This document shows, piece after piece, positions 47,262-56,755 of a DNA stretch of 64,000 nucleotides; the stretch's first letter is position 1, and the number at the start of each line of letters is the position of its first letter. The DNA lies in NCBI RefSeq assembly GCF_011752815.1, contig NZ_VWWV01000002.1, positions 496,001-560,000 on the forward strand, in the 5' to 3' direction. This DNA comes from Enterobacter sp. Cy-643 (GTDB lineage: Bacteria > Pseudomonadota > Gammaproteobacteria > Enterobacterales > Enterobacteriaceae). The position numbers and the translations under genes are program-made. Below the pieces are notes generated by a model. That model was not told the DNA's origin, searched no databases, and worked only from the letters and a program-made list of their open reading frames with translations.

Positions 47262-49559
47262 TTATTTCAGCTCAAATTCACCCTGCTGCACGCGGGCGGA
47301 ATCCAGGCCGATAAACACGTTGAACTTGCCCGGCTCAGCATCGTACTTCATCTTCGCGTTCCAGAACTTCAGGGCGCTGATGTCGATGGGGAAGCTGACC
47401 GTCTGGCTTTCACCCGCTTTCAGCGCCACTTTCTTAAAGCCTTTCAGCTCTTTCACCGGGCGGCTCATGGAAGCGGTCACGTCCTGCAGGTACATCTGCA
47501 CCACGGTTTCCCCTGCGCGGTCGCCGGTGTTGGTCACGGTGACGGAGGCTTCAACTTTGCCGTCGCGCTTCATGGTCGGGGCGGAAAGCTTCACGTCCCC
47601 CACTTTAAAGGTGGTGTAGCTCAGCCCGTAGCCAAACGGATACAGCGGCCCGTTGGCTTCATCAAAGTAGCGGGAGGTGTATTTGTTTGGTTTTTCCGGA
47701 TTGTACGGGCGGCCGGTATTCAGGTGGCTGTAGTACGTCGGAATTTGCCCCACGGAGCGCGGGAAGGACATCGGCAGTTTGCCGGACGGGTTGTAGTCGC
47801 CGAACAGGATATCAGCGACGGCGTTACCGCCTTCCGTGCCGCCGTACCAGGCTTCCAGCATCGCATCCGCCTGCTGATCTTCTTTTACCAAGGCCAGAGG
47901 ACGACCGTTCATCAGCACCAGCACCAGCGGTTTACCGGTGGCTTTCAGGGCGGCAATCAGGTCACGCTGGCTCTGCGGCAGCGTCAGGTTGGTGCGGCTG
48001 GAGGCTTCATGCGCCATGCCCTGGGCTTCACCCACCACGGCGACCACTACATCGGAATTTTTCGCCGTCTTCACCGCTTCGTCGATCATCGCCTGCGGCG
48101 TGCGCGGGTCAACGGTGACCGCCGGTTCGTACTGGTTCAGGAACTCGACGATATCTTTTTCATCCGTAACGTTCGCACCCTTCGCAAACACCACTTTGCC
48201 CTGCTGGCCTACGGCATTTTTAATGCCCTCCAGCGGCGTGACGGACTGCGCGGCTACGCCTGCGGCAGACCAGCTGCCCATCGCGTCACGCTTGCTGTCC
48301 GCCAGGGGACCAATCACCGCAATGGTGGAGGTCTTTTTCAGCGGCAGAGTCTGCAGGCGGTTTTTCAGCAGCACCATGCTTTCACGCGCCACTTCACGCG
48401 CTTCTTTGCGGTGCAGGCGGCTTTCAGCGTTGGTATCTACCGGGTCAGAGTCCTTCGGCCCGAGGTGACTGTACGGATCGTTGAACAGCCCCATGTCGTA
48501 TTTGACGTTCAGCACGTGGCGAGCGGCGTCATCCAGCTCTTTCATCGGCACCGCACCGCTTTTCACCAGCTCCGGCAGGTACTTGCTGTAATACTCGTCG
48601 CTCATGCTCATGTTGATGCCGGAATTGAGCGCAATGCGCACCGCATCTTTCGGGTCGCTGGCTACCCCGTGCTTGATAAGCTCTTTGATCGCGCCGTGAT
48701 CGGAGATGGTGATGCCTTTGAATTTCCATTCGTCGCGCAGCAAATCCTTCAGCAACCAGCTGTCGGCGGAAGCCGGCGTACCGTTCAGGGAATTCAGCGC
48801 TACCATCACGCCGCCGCTGCCCGCGTCCAGCGCGGCTTTGTACGGCGGCATGTAGTCGTTGAACAGGCGCTGCGGGCTCATGTCGACGGTGTTGTACTCT
48901 TTCCCGCCCTCGACCGCGCCATAGGCGGCGAAGTGTTTCACGCTGGTCATCACCGAGTAGCGATCCGCCGGGCTTTTGCCCTGCATCGCTTCCACCATGG
49001 TGCGCCCCATAATCGAGGTCAGGTAGGTGTCTTCCCCAAAGCCTTCGGACACGCGGCCCCAGCGCGGATCGCGCGAGACATCCACCATCGGCGCCCAGGT
49101 CATGTTCAGGCCGTCATCGGCGGCTTCCCAGGCGGAAATGCGCCCCACGGTTTTGACCGCATCGAGATTGAACGAGGACGCCAGGCCAAGGCTTATCGGG
49201 AACACGGTACGCTGGCCGTGCACCACATCATAGGCGAAGAAGAGAGGGATTTTCAGGCGGCTGAGCTGCATCACCTGGTCCTGCATGGTGCGGATATCCT
49301 GGCGGGTCACGGTGTTGAAAATGGCCCCCACCTGCCCGGCTTTAATCATTTCGCGGATGGCTTCTTTCGGGTTATCCGGGCCGACGCTTATCAAACGCAG
49401 CTGACCGATTTTTTCATCGGTGGTCATTTTTTTCAGCAGGTCGGTGACGTAGGCATCACGCGCTTCCGGCGTTAAAGGGTGCGGGCCAAACATTTCGTCG
49501 GCCAGCGCAGGCTGTAGCGCCAGGCTGACGGCAATCCCTACAGAACAGAGCCATTTCAT
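47262..49559 (-). CDS. bglX: BglX, periplasmic beta-glucosidase (GH3)
   Basis: 765 residues from the ATG at 49559 (MKWLCSVGIAVSLALQPALA, signal peptide identical to E. coli BglX as I recall it). GH3 N-terminal barrel with the nucleophile Asp in ITISDHGA, the C-terminal GH3 domain and a fibronectin type III-like end (YLQDVTASMSRPVKELKGF). It releases glucose from beta-glucosides in the periplasm. bglX-dld-pbpG-yohC-yohD order is as in E. coli. Divergent from dld. Confidence 0.97.
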   Translation of the reverse strand: MKWLCSVGIAVSLALQPALADEMFGPHPLTPEARDAYVTDLLKKMTTDEKIGQLRLISVGPDNPKEAIREMIKAGQVGAIFNTVTRQDIRTMQDQVMQLSRLKIPLFFAYDVVHGQRTVFPISLGLASSFNLDAVKTVGRISAWEAADDGLNMTWAPMVDVSRDPRWGRVSEGFGEDTYLTSIMGRTMVEAMQGKSPADRYSVMTSVKHFAAYGAVEGGKEYNTVDMSPQRLFNDYMPPYKAALDAGSGGVMVALNSLNGTPASADSWLLKDLLRDEWKFKGITISDHGAIKELIKHGVASDPKDAVRIALNSGINMSMSDEYYSKYLPELVKSGAVPMKELDDAARHVLNVKYDMGLFNDPYSHLGPKDSDPVDTNAESRLHRKEAREVARESMVLLKNRLQTLPLKKTSTIAVIGPLADSKRDAMGSWSAAGVAAQSVTPLEGIKNAVGQQGKVVFAKGANVTDEKDIVEFLNQYEPAVTVDPRTPQAMIDEAVKTAKNSDVVVAVVGEAQGMAHEASSRTNLTLPQSQRDLIAALKATGKPLVLVLMNGRPLALVKEDQQADAMLEAWYGGTEGGNAVADILFGDYNPSGKLPMSFPRSVGQIPTYYSHLNTGRPYNPEKPNKYTSRYFDEANGPLYPFGYGLSYTTFKVGDVKLSAPTMKRDGKVEASVTVTNTGDRAGETVVQMYLQDVTASMSRPVKELKGFKKVALKAGESQTVSFPIDISALKFWNAKMKYDAEPGKFNVFIGLDSARVQQGEFELK

Positions 49560-49735
49560 CGGATTCACTCTCACAAGCTTTTGTTAAGGCGTGCAGTTTG
49601 CCACATCGCCATCACGGTAAGAAGAGCGTAGCAAAGCCCGGCTGCTGATTTCGCAGAGATTTCCTCGTTACGCTCACGTTTTTCGGCGCTATGCTTAACG
49701 ACAGGCTTTTTGATGCCACCACAAGGAGTGGATCC

Positions 49736-51469
49736 ATGTCTGTTTTGATGAATTCCGATAATAAAACGCTGATAAACGAACTCTCTCGCCACGTTGGCTC
49801 GCACCATGTTTTAACCGACCCGGCCAAAACGGCCCGCTACCGCAAAGGCTTCCGTTCCGGCCAGGGGGAAGCGCTGGCCGTGGTGTTCCCGGGCTCCCTG
49901 CTGGAGCTGTGGCGCGTATTAAGCGCCTGCGTCGCGGCGGATAAAATCATTATTATGCAGGCCGCCAACACCGGCCTGACCGAAGGTTCGACGCCAAGCG
50001 GCAGCGACTACGATCGCGATATTGTGATTATCAGTACGCTGCGCCTCGACAAGCTGCATCTGCTGGATAAGGGCGAGCAGGTGCTGGCGTATCCAGGCAC
50101 CACGCTCTATTCGCTGGAAAAAGCGCTGAAACCGCTCGGGCGCGAACCGCATTCGGTGATTGGATCATCCTGTATTGGCGCTTCGGTAATCGGCGGGATT
50201 TGCAATAACTCGGGCGGGTCACTGGTGCAACGCGGCCCGGCATACACCGAGATGTCGCTTTTCGCGCGCATTGATGAAAGCGGCAAGCTGCAGCTGGTGA
50301 ACCATCTTGGGATTAACCTCGGCACCACGCCGGAACAAATTCTCGGCACGCTCGACGATGAGCGCGTGAAAGACAGCGACGTGCAGCACGATGGCCGCCA
50401 CGCTCACGACCACGATTATGTCACCCGCGTGCGCGACGTGGAGGCCGACACCCCCGCGCGCTACAACGCAGACCCGGATCGCCTGTTTGAATCTTCCGGC
50501 TGCGCGGGCAAACTGGCGGTCTTCGCGGTACGCCTCGACACCTTCCCGGCGGAAAAACGCCAGCAGGTGTTTTACATCGGCACCAGCCAGCCCGGCGTGC
50601 TGGGCGAAATCCGCCGCCACATTCTGGCCAACTTCGAAAACCTGCCGGTCGCCGGGGAGTATATGCACCGCGATATTTACGACATCGCGGAGAAATACGG
50701 CAAAGACACGTTCCTGATGATCGACAAGCTTGGCACCGACAAAATGCCGTTCTTCTTCACCATGAAGGGGCGCACCGACGCGATACTCGACAAAGTTCCG
50801 CTGTTCAAGCCGCACTTTACCGACCGCTTTATGCAGAAGCTCGGCGGCGTTTTCCCGGCGCACCTGCCGGAACGAATGAAAACCTGGCGCGATAAATATC
50901 CACATCACCTGCTGCTGAAAATGGCCGGGGACGGGATCGATGAAGCCAAGGCGTGGCTGAGCGACTATTTTAAAACTGCCGAAGGTGACTTTTTCGTTTG
51001 TACTGCGGAAGAAGGCAGTAAAGCCTTCCTGCACCGCTTTGCCGCCGCCGGAGCCGCCATTCGCTATCACGCCGTGCATGCGGATGAAGTGGAAGATATT
51101 CTGGCGCTGGATATCGCGCTGCGCCGCAACGACGAAGACTGGTTCGAAGCGCTGCCGCCGGAGATCGGCGATAAACTTATCCACCGCCTTTATTACGGCC
51201 ACTTTATGTGCCATGTCTTCCACCAGGATTACATCGTCAAAAAAGGCGTGGACGTGCACGAGCTGAAAGAGCAGATGCTGGCGCTATTGCACGAACGCGG
51301 GGCGCAGTATCCCGCCGAGCATAACGTCGGCCATCTCTACAAAGCGCCGGAAACGCTGAAGCAGTTCTACAAGGCCAACGACCCGACCAACAGCATGAAT
51401 CCAGGGATAGGCAAAACGACCCGGCGTAAAGGCTGGGCCGAGGACAATAACGTGGAGGAGCACGGCTGA
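49736..51469 (+). CDS. dld: Dld, quinone-dependent D-lactate dehydrogenase
   Basis: 577 residues from the ATG at 49736 (AGGAG 8 nt upstream). FAD-binding type 4 domain (MQAANTGLTEGSTPSG, IGSSCIGASVIGGICNNSGGS) and the membrane-binding C-terminal domain typical of the enterobacterial enzyme, with near-identity to E. coli Dld in long stretches. It is a peripheral inner-membrane flavoenzyme that oxidises D-lactate to pyruvate and feeds electrons to quinone. Confidence 0.97.
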   Translation: MSVLMNSDNKTLINELSRHVGSHHVLTDPAKTARYRKGFRSGQGEALAVVFPGSLLELWRVLSACVAADKIIIMQAANTGLTEGSTPSGSDYDRDIVIISTLRLDKLHLLDKGEQVLAYPGTTLYSLEKALKPLGREPHSVIGSSCIGASVIGGICNNSGGSLVQRGPAYTEMSLFARIDESGKLQLVNHLGINLGTTPEQILGTLDDERVKDSDVQHDGRHAHDHDYVTRVRDVEADTPARYNADPDRLFESSGCAGKLAVFAVRLDTFPAEKRQQVFYIGTSQPGVLGEIRRHILANFENLPVAGEYMHRDIYDIAEKYGKDTFLMIDKLGTDKMPFFFTMKGRTDAILDKVPLFKPHFTDRFMQKLGGVFPAHLPERMKTWRDKYPHHLLLKMAGDGIDEAKAWLSDYFKTAEGDFFVCTAEEGSKAFLHRFAAAGAAIRYHAVHADEVEDILALDIALRRNDEDWFEALPPEIGDKLIHRLYYGHFMCHVFHQDYIVKKGVDVHELKEQMLALLHERGAQYPAEHNVGHLYKAPETLKQFYKANDPTNSMNPGIGKTTRRKGWAEDNNVEEHG

Positions 51470-51538
51470 CGGAGATAAGTTTCTCCTATGACGGGCAAGC
51501 TATGTTTCACGCTTTTTTGGGCATAGATTAATGAAGCA

Positions 51539-51564
51539 GGGTGAAGGCTATCTTCACCCTTTTT
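51539..51564 (+). terminator. Terminator of dld
   Basis: GGGTGAAG-GCTAT-CTTCACCC followed by TTTTT, 70 bp after dld stops and just before the ribosome site of the next gene. Confidence 0.88.
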
Positions 51565-51582
51565 CTGCCCAAGGAGCGAAAG

Positions 51583-52137
51583 ATGTCCGCAGTAGAAACT
51601 CTGCCTTTCCCTGCCCTACTCATCAGGGAAGCCCTCCCCGACGATATAACCAGCATTACAACGATTTATGCCTGGCACGTGCTGCACGGCAAAGGATCGT
51701 TCGAAGAAATCCCGCCGGATGTAAAACAGATGGCCGAGCGGCTGACGGCGGTTCGCGCTCATGGCCTGCCGTGGCTGGTTGCGGTGATTGACTCTCAGGT
51801 GGTTGGCTACTGCTACGCCACGGTGTACCGCCCTCGCCCCGGCTACCGCTACACGGTAGAAGATTCGGTGTATATCGACGCCGCTATGACCGGACGCGGC
51901 ATTGGCAAAGCCCTGTTGAGCCAGCTCATCGCGCTGTGCGAAAAAGGGCCCTGGCGGCAGATGATTGCGGTGATTGGCGACGGGGAAAATAATACCGGAT
52001 CGTGCAAATTGCACAGCCAGCACGGGTTTGAAACCGTCGGATGTTTACGAAGCGTTGGCTTTAAGCTGGGTGACTGGCGGGACACGGTGATGATGCAGCG
52101 CCCCCTCAACGGTGGAGACGGGACGCTGCCGGACTGA
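51583..52137 (+). CDS. GNAT-family N-acetyltransferase (phosphinothricin acetyltransferase-like)
   Basis: 184 residues from the ATG at 51583 (AAGGAG upstream); the frame reaching 51541 runs through the dld terminator. It shows the pattern of the PAT/Pat subgroup: IREALPDDITSITTIYAWHVLHG, VEDSVYIDAAMTGRGIGKALLSQLI (acetyl-CoA loop), IGDGENNTGSCKLHSQHGFETVG. Likely N-acetylates a small amine or amino-acid analogue. Its stop codon abuts the end of pbpG. It is not in this position in E. coli K-12. Confidence 0.82.
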   Translation: MSAVETLPFPALLIREALPDDITSITTIYAWHVLHGKGSFEEIPPDVKQMAERLTAVRAHGLPWLVAVIDSQVVGYCYATVYRPRPGYRYTVEDSVYIDAAMTGRGIGKALLSQLIALCEKGPWRQMIAVIGDGENNTGSCKLHSQHGFETVGCLRSVGFKLGDWRDTVMMQRPLNGGDGTLPD

Positions 52138-53079
52138 TTACTCTTCTTCTGAACCTGCTGCGGTGTTGCTGGCCATTTGCGCCGCTTTAGAGCGCTTGTA
52201 GCTTAACGCTGCCGCCGGAACAGGGGTTACTTTACCGGTTTCCAGGAAGGAACGCAGGCGGTTGGCGTCGGCGAAATGGGTGTATTTCCCGAACGCGTCC
52301 AGCACCACCAGCGCCACTGGGCGGCCGTTGATGACCGTACGCATTACCAGGCAGTGGCCTGCGTTATTGGTAAAGCCAGTCTTCGTCAGCTGAATATTCC
52401 AGTTTTCACGGTACACCAGATGGTTGGTATTGCGGAACGGCAGCGTATAAGCCGGGTTGCGGAAGGTCGCCATATCCTCATGCGTGGTGCTGAGCTGGCC
52501 CAGCAGAGGGTATTTCTGCGTCGCCACCAGCAGTTTGGTCAGATCGCTCGCGGTTGAGACGTTTTCAATCGACAGGCCGGTCGGCTCCACATAACGGGTG
52601 TGGGTCATGCCGAGAGACTTGGCCTTCGCATTCATCGCGCGGATAAACGCATCGTAGCCGCCAGGATAGTGATGCGCCAGGCTCGCCGCCGCGCGGTTTT
52701 CTGACGACATCAGCGCCAGCAGCATCATGTTTTTGCGGCTGATTTCGCTGTTCAGACGAACGCGGGAGTAAACACCTTTCATTTCAGGCGTGTGGCTGAT
52801 GTCCACTTTCAGCATTTCATCCATCGGCAGATGGGCGTCCAGCACCACCATCGCGGTCATCAGCTTGGTGATGGAGGCAATAGGACGAACCAGATCCGGA
52901 TGGCTGGAATAGAGAATCTTGTTGGTTTGCAGATCGACAATCATGGCGCTGCCGGAGGCAATCTCCTGACCGGCGCTGGCCGCGTGGGTGGCGACCTTAC
53001 TGGCTTCTGCCTGCGGGGCAAAAGGCACAGTCATCATCAGCGCAAGGCTGAACAACGATAAACGGATTTTTGTCGGCAT
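52138..53079 (-). CDS. pbpG: PbpG (PBP7), D-alanyl-D-alanine endopeptidase
   Basis: 313 residues from the ATG at 53079 with signal peptide ([20 protein letters not shown]). Penicillin-binding motifs: SxxK in IASITKL, SxN in SSEN, KTG in TKTGFTN. Closely matches E. coli PbpG. It cuts D-Ala-meso-DAP cross-links in murein in the periplasm. Confidence 0.96.
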   Translation of the reverse strand: MPTKIRLSLFSLALMMTVPFAPQAEASKVATHAASAGQEIASGSAMIVDLQTNKILYSSHPDLVRPIASITKLMTAMVVLDAHLPMDEMLKVDISHTPEMKGVYSRVRLNSEISRKNMMLLALMSSENRAAASLAHHYPGGYDAFIRAMNAKAKSLGMTHTRYVEPTGLSIENVSTASDLTKLLVATQKYPLLGQLSTTHEDMATFRNPAYTLPFRNTNHLVYRENWNIQLTKTGFTNNAGHCLVMRTVINGRPVALVVLDAFGKYTHFADANRLRSFLETGKVTPVPAAALSYKRSKAAQMASNTAAGSEEE

Positions 53080-53150
53080 GGTGACACTTCTGTAATGATT
53101 CCGGAAAAGTAGAGGCTCACCGCAAAGCGTCATCGGGATGACATAAACGT

Positions 53151-53183
53151 GCGGGGCGCCGGAATCATACTCCGGCGCCCCGC
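53151..53183. terminator. Strong stem-loop between yohC and pbpG
   Basis: Perfect 13-bp stem GCGGGGCGCCGGA / TCCGGCGCCCCGC with a 7-nt loop. It has no long T-run on either strand, so it may work as an mRNA 3' end protector or a Rho-linked terminator of yohC. Confidence 0.6.
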
Positions 53184-53240
53184 TTGACTGCCAGTTAAGA
53201 ATCGTAACGTTATATCAAAACTGTCTGTTAATTCGCCTCG

Positions 53241-53828
53241 TCAGAACAAACGGTAGCCATAACCCCACAGAATTACCGCGACGGCCAGCAGCACTTCCAG
53301 TACCAGCACGCCAATGGCCAGGGTTGAGCTGGAAAAACTCATCCCCTCTTCTTTGTCGATGCCAAGGAAGTCTGGCACGCCGACGTAGAGCAGATAGCCG
53401 GTGTAGACCAGCGCCAGGGCGCCCACCGCCACGCACAGCCAGACCAGCGGATAAAGCGCCACAATCCCGCTTAAGAACAGCGGCGTGGCCACGTAGCCAG
53501 CAAAGACCATGCAGCGGGCAAGCGACGGACGCTGCGGATAGTTACGCGCCATCCACCAGATAACCCGCCCCATTACCGCGACGCCGCCCAGCATCAGGGC
53601 GTAGAAAAGAATGCCCAGATACAGGCCGGTAAACATAGAGAGCTGAACGTAGGTGCCGTCCCCGAAGTTCCAGCCGATTTGCGTGGTGCCGATAAACGCG
53701 CAGATGACGGGAATGGCCGCCATCAACAGCACATGGTGAGTGTAGTGATGCGAGACGGACTCGTTCTCGCGCTTAATTTCCTGCATTTCCCGATTAGGAT
53801 GGGAAAACAATCCCCAGACATGGCTCAT
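53241..53828 (-). CDS. yohC: YohC, inner-membrane Yip1-family protein
   Basis: 195 residues from the ATG at 53828 (MSHVWGLFSHPNREMQEIKREN), same length as E. coli YohC. About five membrane helices (LLMAAIPVICAFIG, GLYLGILFYALMLGGVAVMG, LFLSGIVALYPLVWLCVAV, LVYTGYLLYVGVPDFLG, AIGVLVLEVLLAVAVILWGY). Function unknown. Confidence 0.93.
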   Translation of the reverse strand: MSHVWGLFSHPNREMQEIKRENESVSHHYTHHVLLMAAIPVICAFIGTTQIGWNFGDGTYVQLSMFTGLYLGILFYALMLGGVAVMGRVIWWMARNYPQRPSLARCMVFAGYVATPLFLSGIVALYPLVWLCVAVGALALVYTGYLLYVGVPDFLGIDKEEGMSFSSSTLAIGVLVLEVLLAVAVILWGYGYRLF

Positions 53829-53992
53829 ACAACCTCCGGACCTGCGGCGCAAATGCTTGCGATACTCCAAGTATAATTCACCTTCAGGTTATTATTTAAC
53901 CAGACGAAAAATATCTCTGATTCTGTACAAGCCCGGCGGCGATGAGTTGTATGCTTTAGGTAAGTATTTTACATGGAGGAGAGTCCAGCTTA

Positions 53993-54556
53993 ATGGATAT
54001 CAATGGCTTAATAGAACAGTATGGCTACGCCGCGCTGATCATCGGCAGTATGGCAGAGGGGGAAACCATTACCCTTTTAGGCGGCGTGGCCGCACATCAG
54101 GGGCTTTTAACTTTCCCGCTGGTGGTGCTGTCCGTCGCGCTGGGCGGCATGATTGGCGATCAGGTGCTGTTCCTGGTCGGCAGGCATTTCGGCAGCGCCC
54201 TGCTGGCTCGCTTTAAAAAGCATCAAAAGAAAGTGGCCAAGGCGCAGGCGCTGATCAACCGCCACCCGTATTTGTTTGTGATTGGCAGCCGCTTTATGTA
54301 CGGGTTTCGCATCGTCGGGCCGATTATCATCGGCGCCAGCAAGCTACCGCCAAAGCTGTTTATTCCGCTGAATATCTGCGGCGCCATTTTGTGGGCCACG
54401 CTGTTTACAACGCTTGGCTATCTCGGGGGCGAAGTCGTCGGCCCGTGGCTGCACAGCCTGGATACGCATCTGCGCCACTGGATTTGGCTTATTGTTGCCG
54501 TGGTGCTGGTCGTGGCCGTCCGGCTGTGGTTCAAACATCGGCAAAAAGAGGATTAA
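53993..54556 (+). CDS. yohD: YohD, DedA-family inner-membrane protein
   Basis: 187 residues with the DedA/VTT signature (GSMAEGETITLLGGVAAHQGLL, VGRHFGSALLARF, RFMYGFRIVGPIIIGASKL). DedA proteins act in membrane homeostasis, probably as lipid-carrier flippases; the role of YohD itself is unclear. GGAGGA lies upstream of the ATG. Its end overlaps the tetR-type gene on the other strand by 4 bp. Confidence 0.94.
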   Translation: MDINGLIEQYGYAALIIGSMAEGETITLLGGVAAHQGLLTFPLVVLSVALGGMIGDQVLFLVGRHFGSALLARFKKHQKKVAKAQALINRHPYLFVIGSRFMYGFRIVGPIIIGASKLPPKLFIPLNICGAILWATLFTTLGYLGGEVVGPWLHSLDTHLRHWIWLIVAVVLVVAVRLWFKHRQKED

Positions 54557-55122
54557 TCCTCGGCTGCGGGCAGCAAAGACAGCCACGCCCGCAGCAGCAG
54601 AAGCGCCTCTTCGCCGCTGCCATCGCGCTGGGCTTTGACTATCGCCCCGTCAATCACCAGCGCCAGCATTTCGGCCTGCTGTCTACCGCCGGCGTTATCG
54701 GGCAAATAGCCTGCCAGGCATTCCACCATCGCCTGCTTATGGGCCCGGGCAATCGGCAGCGTGTCCGGCAACGCCTCGGCCATTTCCACCGCCGAGTTGA
54801 TAAACGCACAGCCGCGAAATGCCTCGTCGTCAAACCAGTTTTGCAAGGTGGCCGCTAACGCTTCCATCACCCCTTTCCCTTCTCCGGTTTGCGCTTCCAG
54901 CGTGCGGCTAAACCACGTCATCCAGCGCTGATGGCGGTAATCCAGAAAGGCACGGATCAGGTCGTCTTTGGCCGGGAAATGCCGGTAGAAGGTCACTTTG
55001 GTGACGCCGGCTTCTTTGATGATTCGGTCTATGCCCGTGGCACGAATACCGTCGCGGTAAAACAAATTGTGCGCGGTGTGCAAAATACGGTCGCGGGCAC
55101 CGGGGGTCGCAGCAGTAGACAT
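54553..55122 (-). CDS. TetR-family transcriptional repressor
   Basis: 189 residues. N-terminal helix-turn-helix (RDRILHTAHNLFYRDGIRATGIDRIIKEAGVTKVTFYRHFPAKDDL), C-terminal ligand domain with a single Cys (GCAFINSAVEMAEA) as in the TetR_C group seen near small detoxification genes. Two matching operators lie in the gap to the divergent NTF2-like gene, so it probably represses both itself and that gene. AGGAGA precedes the ATG. Confidence 0.88.
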   Translation of the reverse strand: MSTAATPGARDRILHTAHNLFYRDGIRATGIDRIIKEAGVTKVTFYRHFPAKDDLIRAFLDYRHQRWMTWFSRTLEAQTGEGKGVMEALAATLQNWFDDEAFRGCAFINSAVEMAEALPDTLPIARAHKQAMVECLAGYLPDNAGGRQQAEMLALVIDGAIVKAQRDGSGEEALLLLRAWLSLLPAAED

Positions 55123-55155
55123 GATTTCTCCTGTTAAAAATCTATCATGACGTAT

Positions 55156-55173
55156 GTAGACAAATCTGTCTAC
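55156..55173. promoter_or_regulatory. TetR-type operator 1
   Basis: GTAGACA-AATC-TGTCTAC, a perfect inverted repeat 33 bp before the tetR-type start. Its arms are identical to operator 2. Confidence 0.8.
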
Positions 55174-55191
55174 CCAGGATAGCCTAAAAGA

Positions 55192-55209
55192 GTAGACAGA
55201 CCTGTCTAC
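55192..55209. promoter_or_regulatory. TetR-type operator 2
   Basis: GTAGACA-GACC-TGTCTAC, with the same arms as operator 1 and a 36-bp centre-to-centre distance. It lies 18 bp before the start codon of the NTF2-like gene. Confidence 0.8.
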
Positions 55210-55227
55210 ATCTCACAGGAGAAGACC

Positions 55228-55695
55228 ATGACAGTAAAACCCCCGGTTCCCCCGTTTACGATCGAGACGGCAAAACAAAAAGTTCGCCTGGCGGAGGACG
55301 CCTGGAACAGCCGCGATCCTGAACGCGTCTCGCAGGTTTACGCCCTGAATACCCACTGGCGCAACCGCGCCGAGTTTGTTGCTGGCCGTGAAGCCGTCGT
55401 CGGCTTTTTAACCCGCAAATGGCAGCGGGAGCTGGACTACCGGCTGATCAAAGAGATCTGGGCACACGACGGGAACCGCATTGCGGTGCGCTTCGCCTAC
55501 GAATGGCACGATGATTCCGGCAACTGGTTCCGCAGCTTTGGCAACGAAAACTGGGAATTTGATGAACAGGGCCTGATGATTAACCGCCACGCCTGTATCA
55601 ACGACACGCCAATCAAAGAGAGCGAGCGTGCCTTTTTCTGGCCGCTGGGCCGCCGCCCGGACGATCATCCTGAGCTCAGTTATTTCGGTTTTTAA
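55228..55695 (+). CDS. NTF2-like (DUF1348) small protein
   Basis: 155 residues. It has the SnoaL/NTF2-like pattern with start helix ([50 protein letters not shown] region) and strands [29 protein letters not shown]. Members of this family are paired with TetR regulators in many proteobacteria; their substrate is not known. Under the two TetR operators; AGGAGA before the ATG. Confidence 0.82.
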   Translation: MTVKPPVPPFTIETAKQKVRLAEDAWNSRDPERVSQVYALNTHWRNRAEFVAGREAVVGFLTRKWQRELDYRLIKEIWAHDGNRIAVRFAYEWHDDSGNWFRSFGNENWEFDEQGLMINRHACINDTPIKESERAFFWPLGRRPDDHPELSYFGF

Positions 55696-55786
55696 CGGTT
55701 TTGCCGCCGGAGCCGGTTTTCTTTCCGGCGGCGTCGCGTCTAAAATTCCTGCTGGCCAATGATGGCCTTAGTCATTAAGAGGATTT

Positions 55787-56524
55787 ATGACGCAAAATAT
55801 CTATGACGACCCGGCCTTTTTTGCCGGCTATGCCACGCTGGACCGCTCTGTTAAAGGTCTGGATGGCGCGCCTGAATGGGCAAAAGTTCAGGCGATGCTG
55901 CCGCCACTGGCGGGCAAGCAGGTGCTGGATTTAGGCTGCGGCTACGGCTGGTTTTGCCGCTATGCAAGAGATGCCGGCGCGGCAAAAACAGTCGGGCTGG
56001 ATGTATCGACGCTCATGCTTGCCAAAGCCCGTGAAATGACCGAAGGCCCCGGGATCGAATATCGCCTGGAAGATCTTTCCGCCCTGCAACTGCCGGCAAA
56101 CAGTATCGATCTGGCCTACAGTTCGCTGGCGCTTCACTACCTGGAAGACATTCGCCCGCTGTTTGCCACGCTTGAACAGGCGCTGGTACCGGGCGGCAAG
56201 CTGGTCTTTACCGCCGAGCACCCGATCTATACCGCCCCCGCGACGCAGGCCTGGCTGCAGGATCGAGCCGGGCAACGCAGCTGGCCGGTGAATCATTATC
56301 AGCAGGAAGGCGAGCGTCTCAGCAACTGGTTTGCCGAAGGCGTGAAGAAGCAGCACCGCAAGCTGGCCACCTGGATTAATGCCCTGATTGAAAGCGGCTT
56401 TGTGATTGAAAAGCTCGACGAATGGGGCCCGGAGGCCGAACAAATTGCCCTCAACCCCGGGCTGGCAGAAGAGGCCGAACGGCCAATGATCTTCCTGCTT
56501 GCGGCCGCTAAACCCCAGCGTTAA
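55787..56524 (+). CDS. Class I SAM-dependent methyltransferase
   Basis: 245 residues. Rossmann-type motif I VLDLGCGYGWF, motif II acidic residue in TVGLDVS, then YSSLALHYLED and LVPGGKLVFTAEHP, the UbiE/BioC-like group (Methyltransf_11). Substrate unknown. 91 bp after the NTF2-like gene, same strand; cotranscription is possible but there is room for a promoter. Confidence 0.85.
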   Translation: MTQNIYDDPAFFAGYATLDRSVKGLDGAPEWAKVQAMLPPLAGKQVLDLGCGYGWFCRYARDAGAAKTVGLDVSTLMLAKAREMTEGPGIEYRLEDLSALQLPANSIDLAYSSLALHYLEDIRPLFATLEQALVPGGKLVFTAEHPIYTAPATQAWLQDRAGQRSWPVNHYQQEGERLSNWFAEGVKKQHRKLATWINALIESGFVIEKLDEWGPEAEQIALNPGLAEEAERPMIFLLAAAKPQR

Positions 56525-56634
56525 ATCTTAGCCGCCCTTTTTTCTTAATTTTTCCGTCTTCGGGGAGGCAACTCCCCCGTCTGCTCATCCTTGCCTATAC
56601 TCAAAAAGAGCCAACTAAAAGGTAAGGAGCGCTA

Positions 56635-56718
56635 ATGAAAATTATTTTATGGGCCATTCTGATTATCTTCCTCATCGGGCTGCTGGTGGTGACCGGCGTA
56701 TTCAAAATGATCTTTTAA
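56635..56718 (+). CDS. yohP: YohP, 27-residue membrane protein
   Basis: MKIILWAILIIFLIGLLVV then TGVFKMIF, differing from E. coli YohP by one residue as I recall it. A single membrane helix. TAAGGAG precedes the ATG. E. coli YohP is inserted post-translationally at SecYEG. A terminator follows within 10 bp. Confidence 0.92.
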   Translation: MKIILWAILIIFLIGLLVVTGVFKMIF

Positions 56719-56725
56719 AAACGCT

Positions 56726-56747
56726 GGCGCCACGTTGTTGTGGCGCC
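56726..56747 (+). terminator. Terminator between yohP and the MBL-fold gene
   Basis: GGCGCCAC-GTTGTT-GTGGCGCC followed by TTTAG; placed between convergent genes. Confidence 0.78.
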
Positions 56748-56755
56748 TTTAGCTA

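Noticed and set aside
47724-49475. 583-codon open frame antisense to bglX
   Set aside because: His/Arg/Gln-rich shadow of a highly conserved gene; no start signals.
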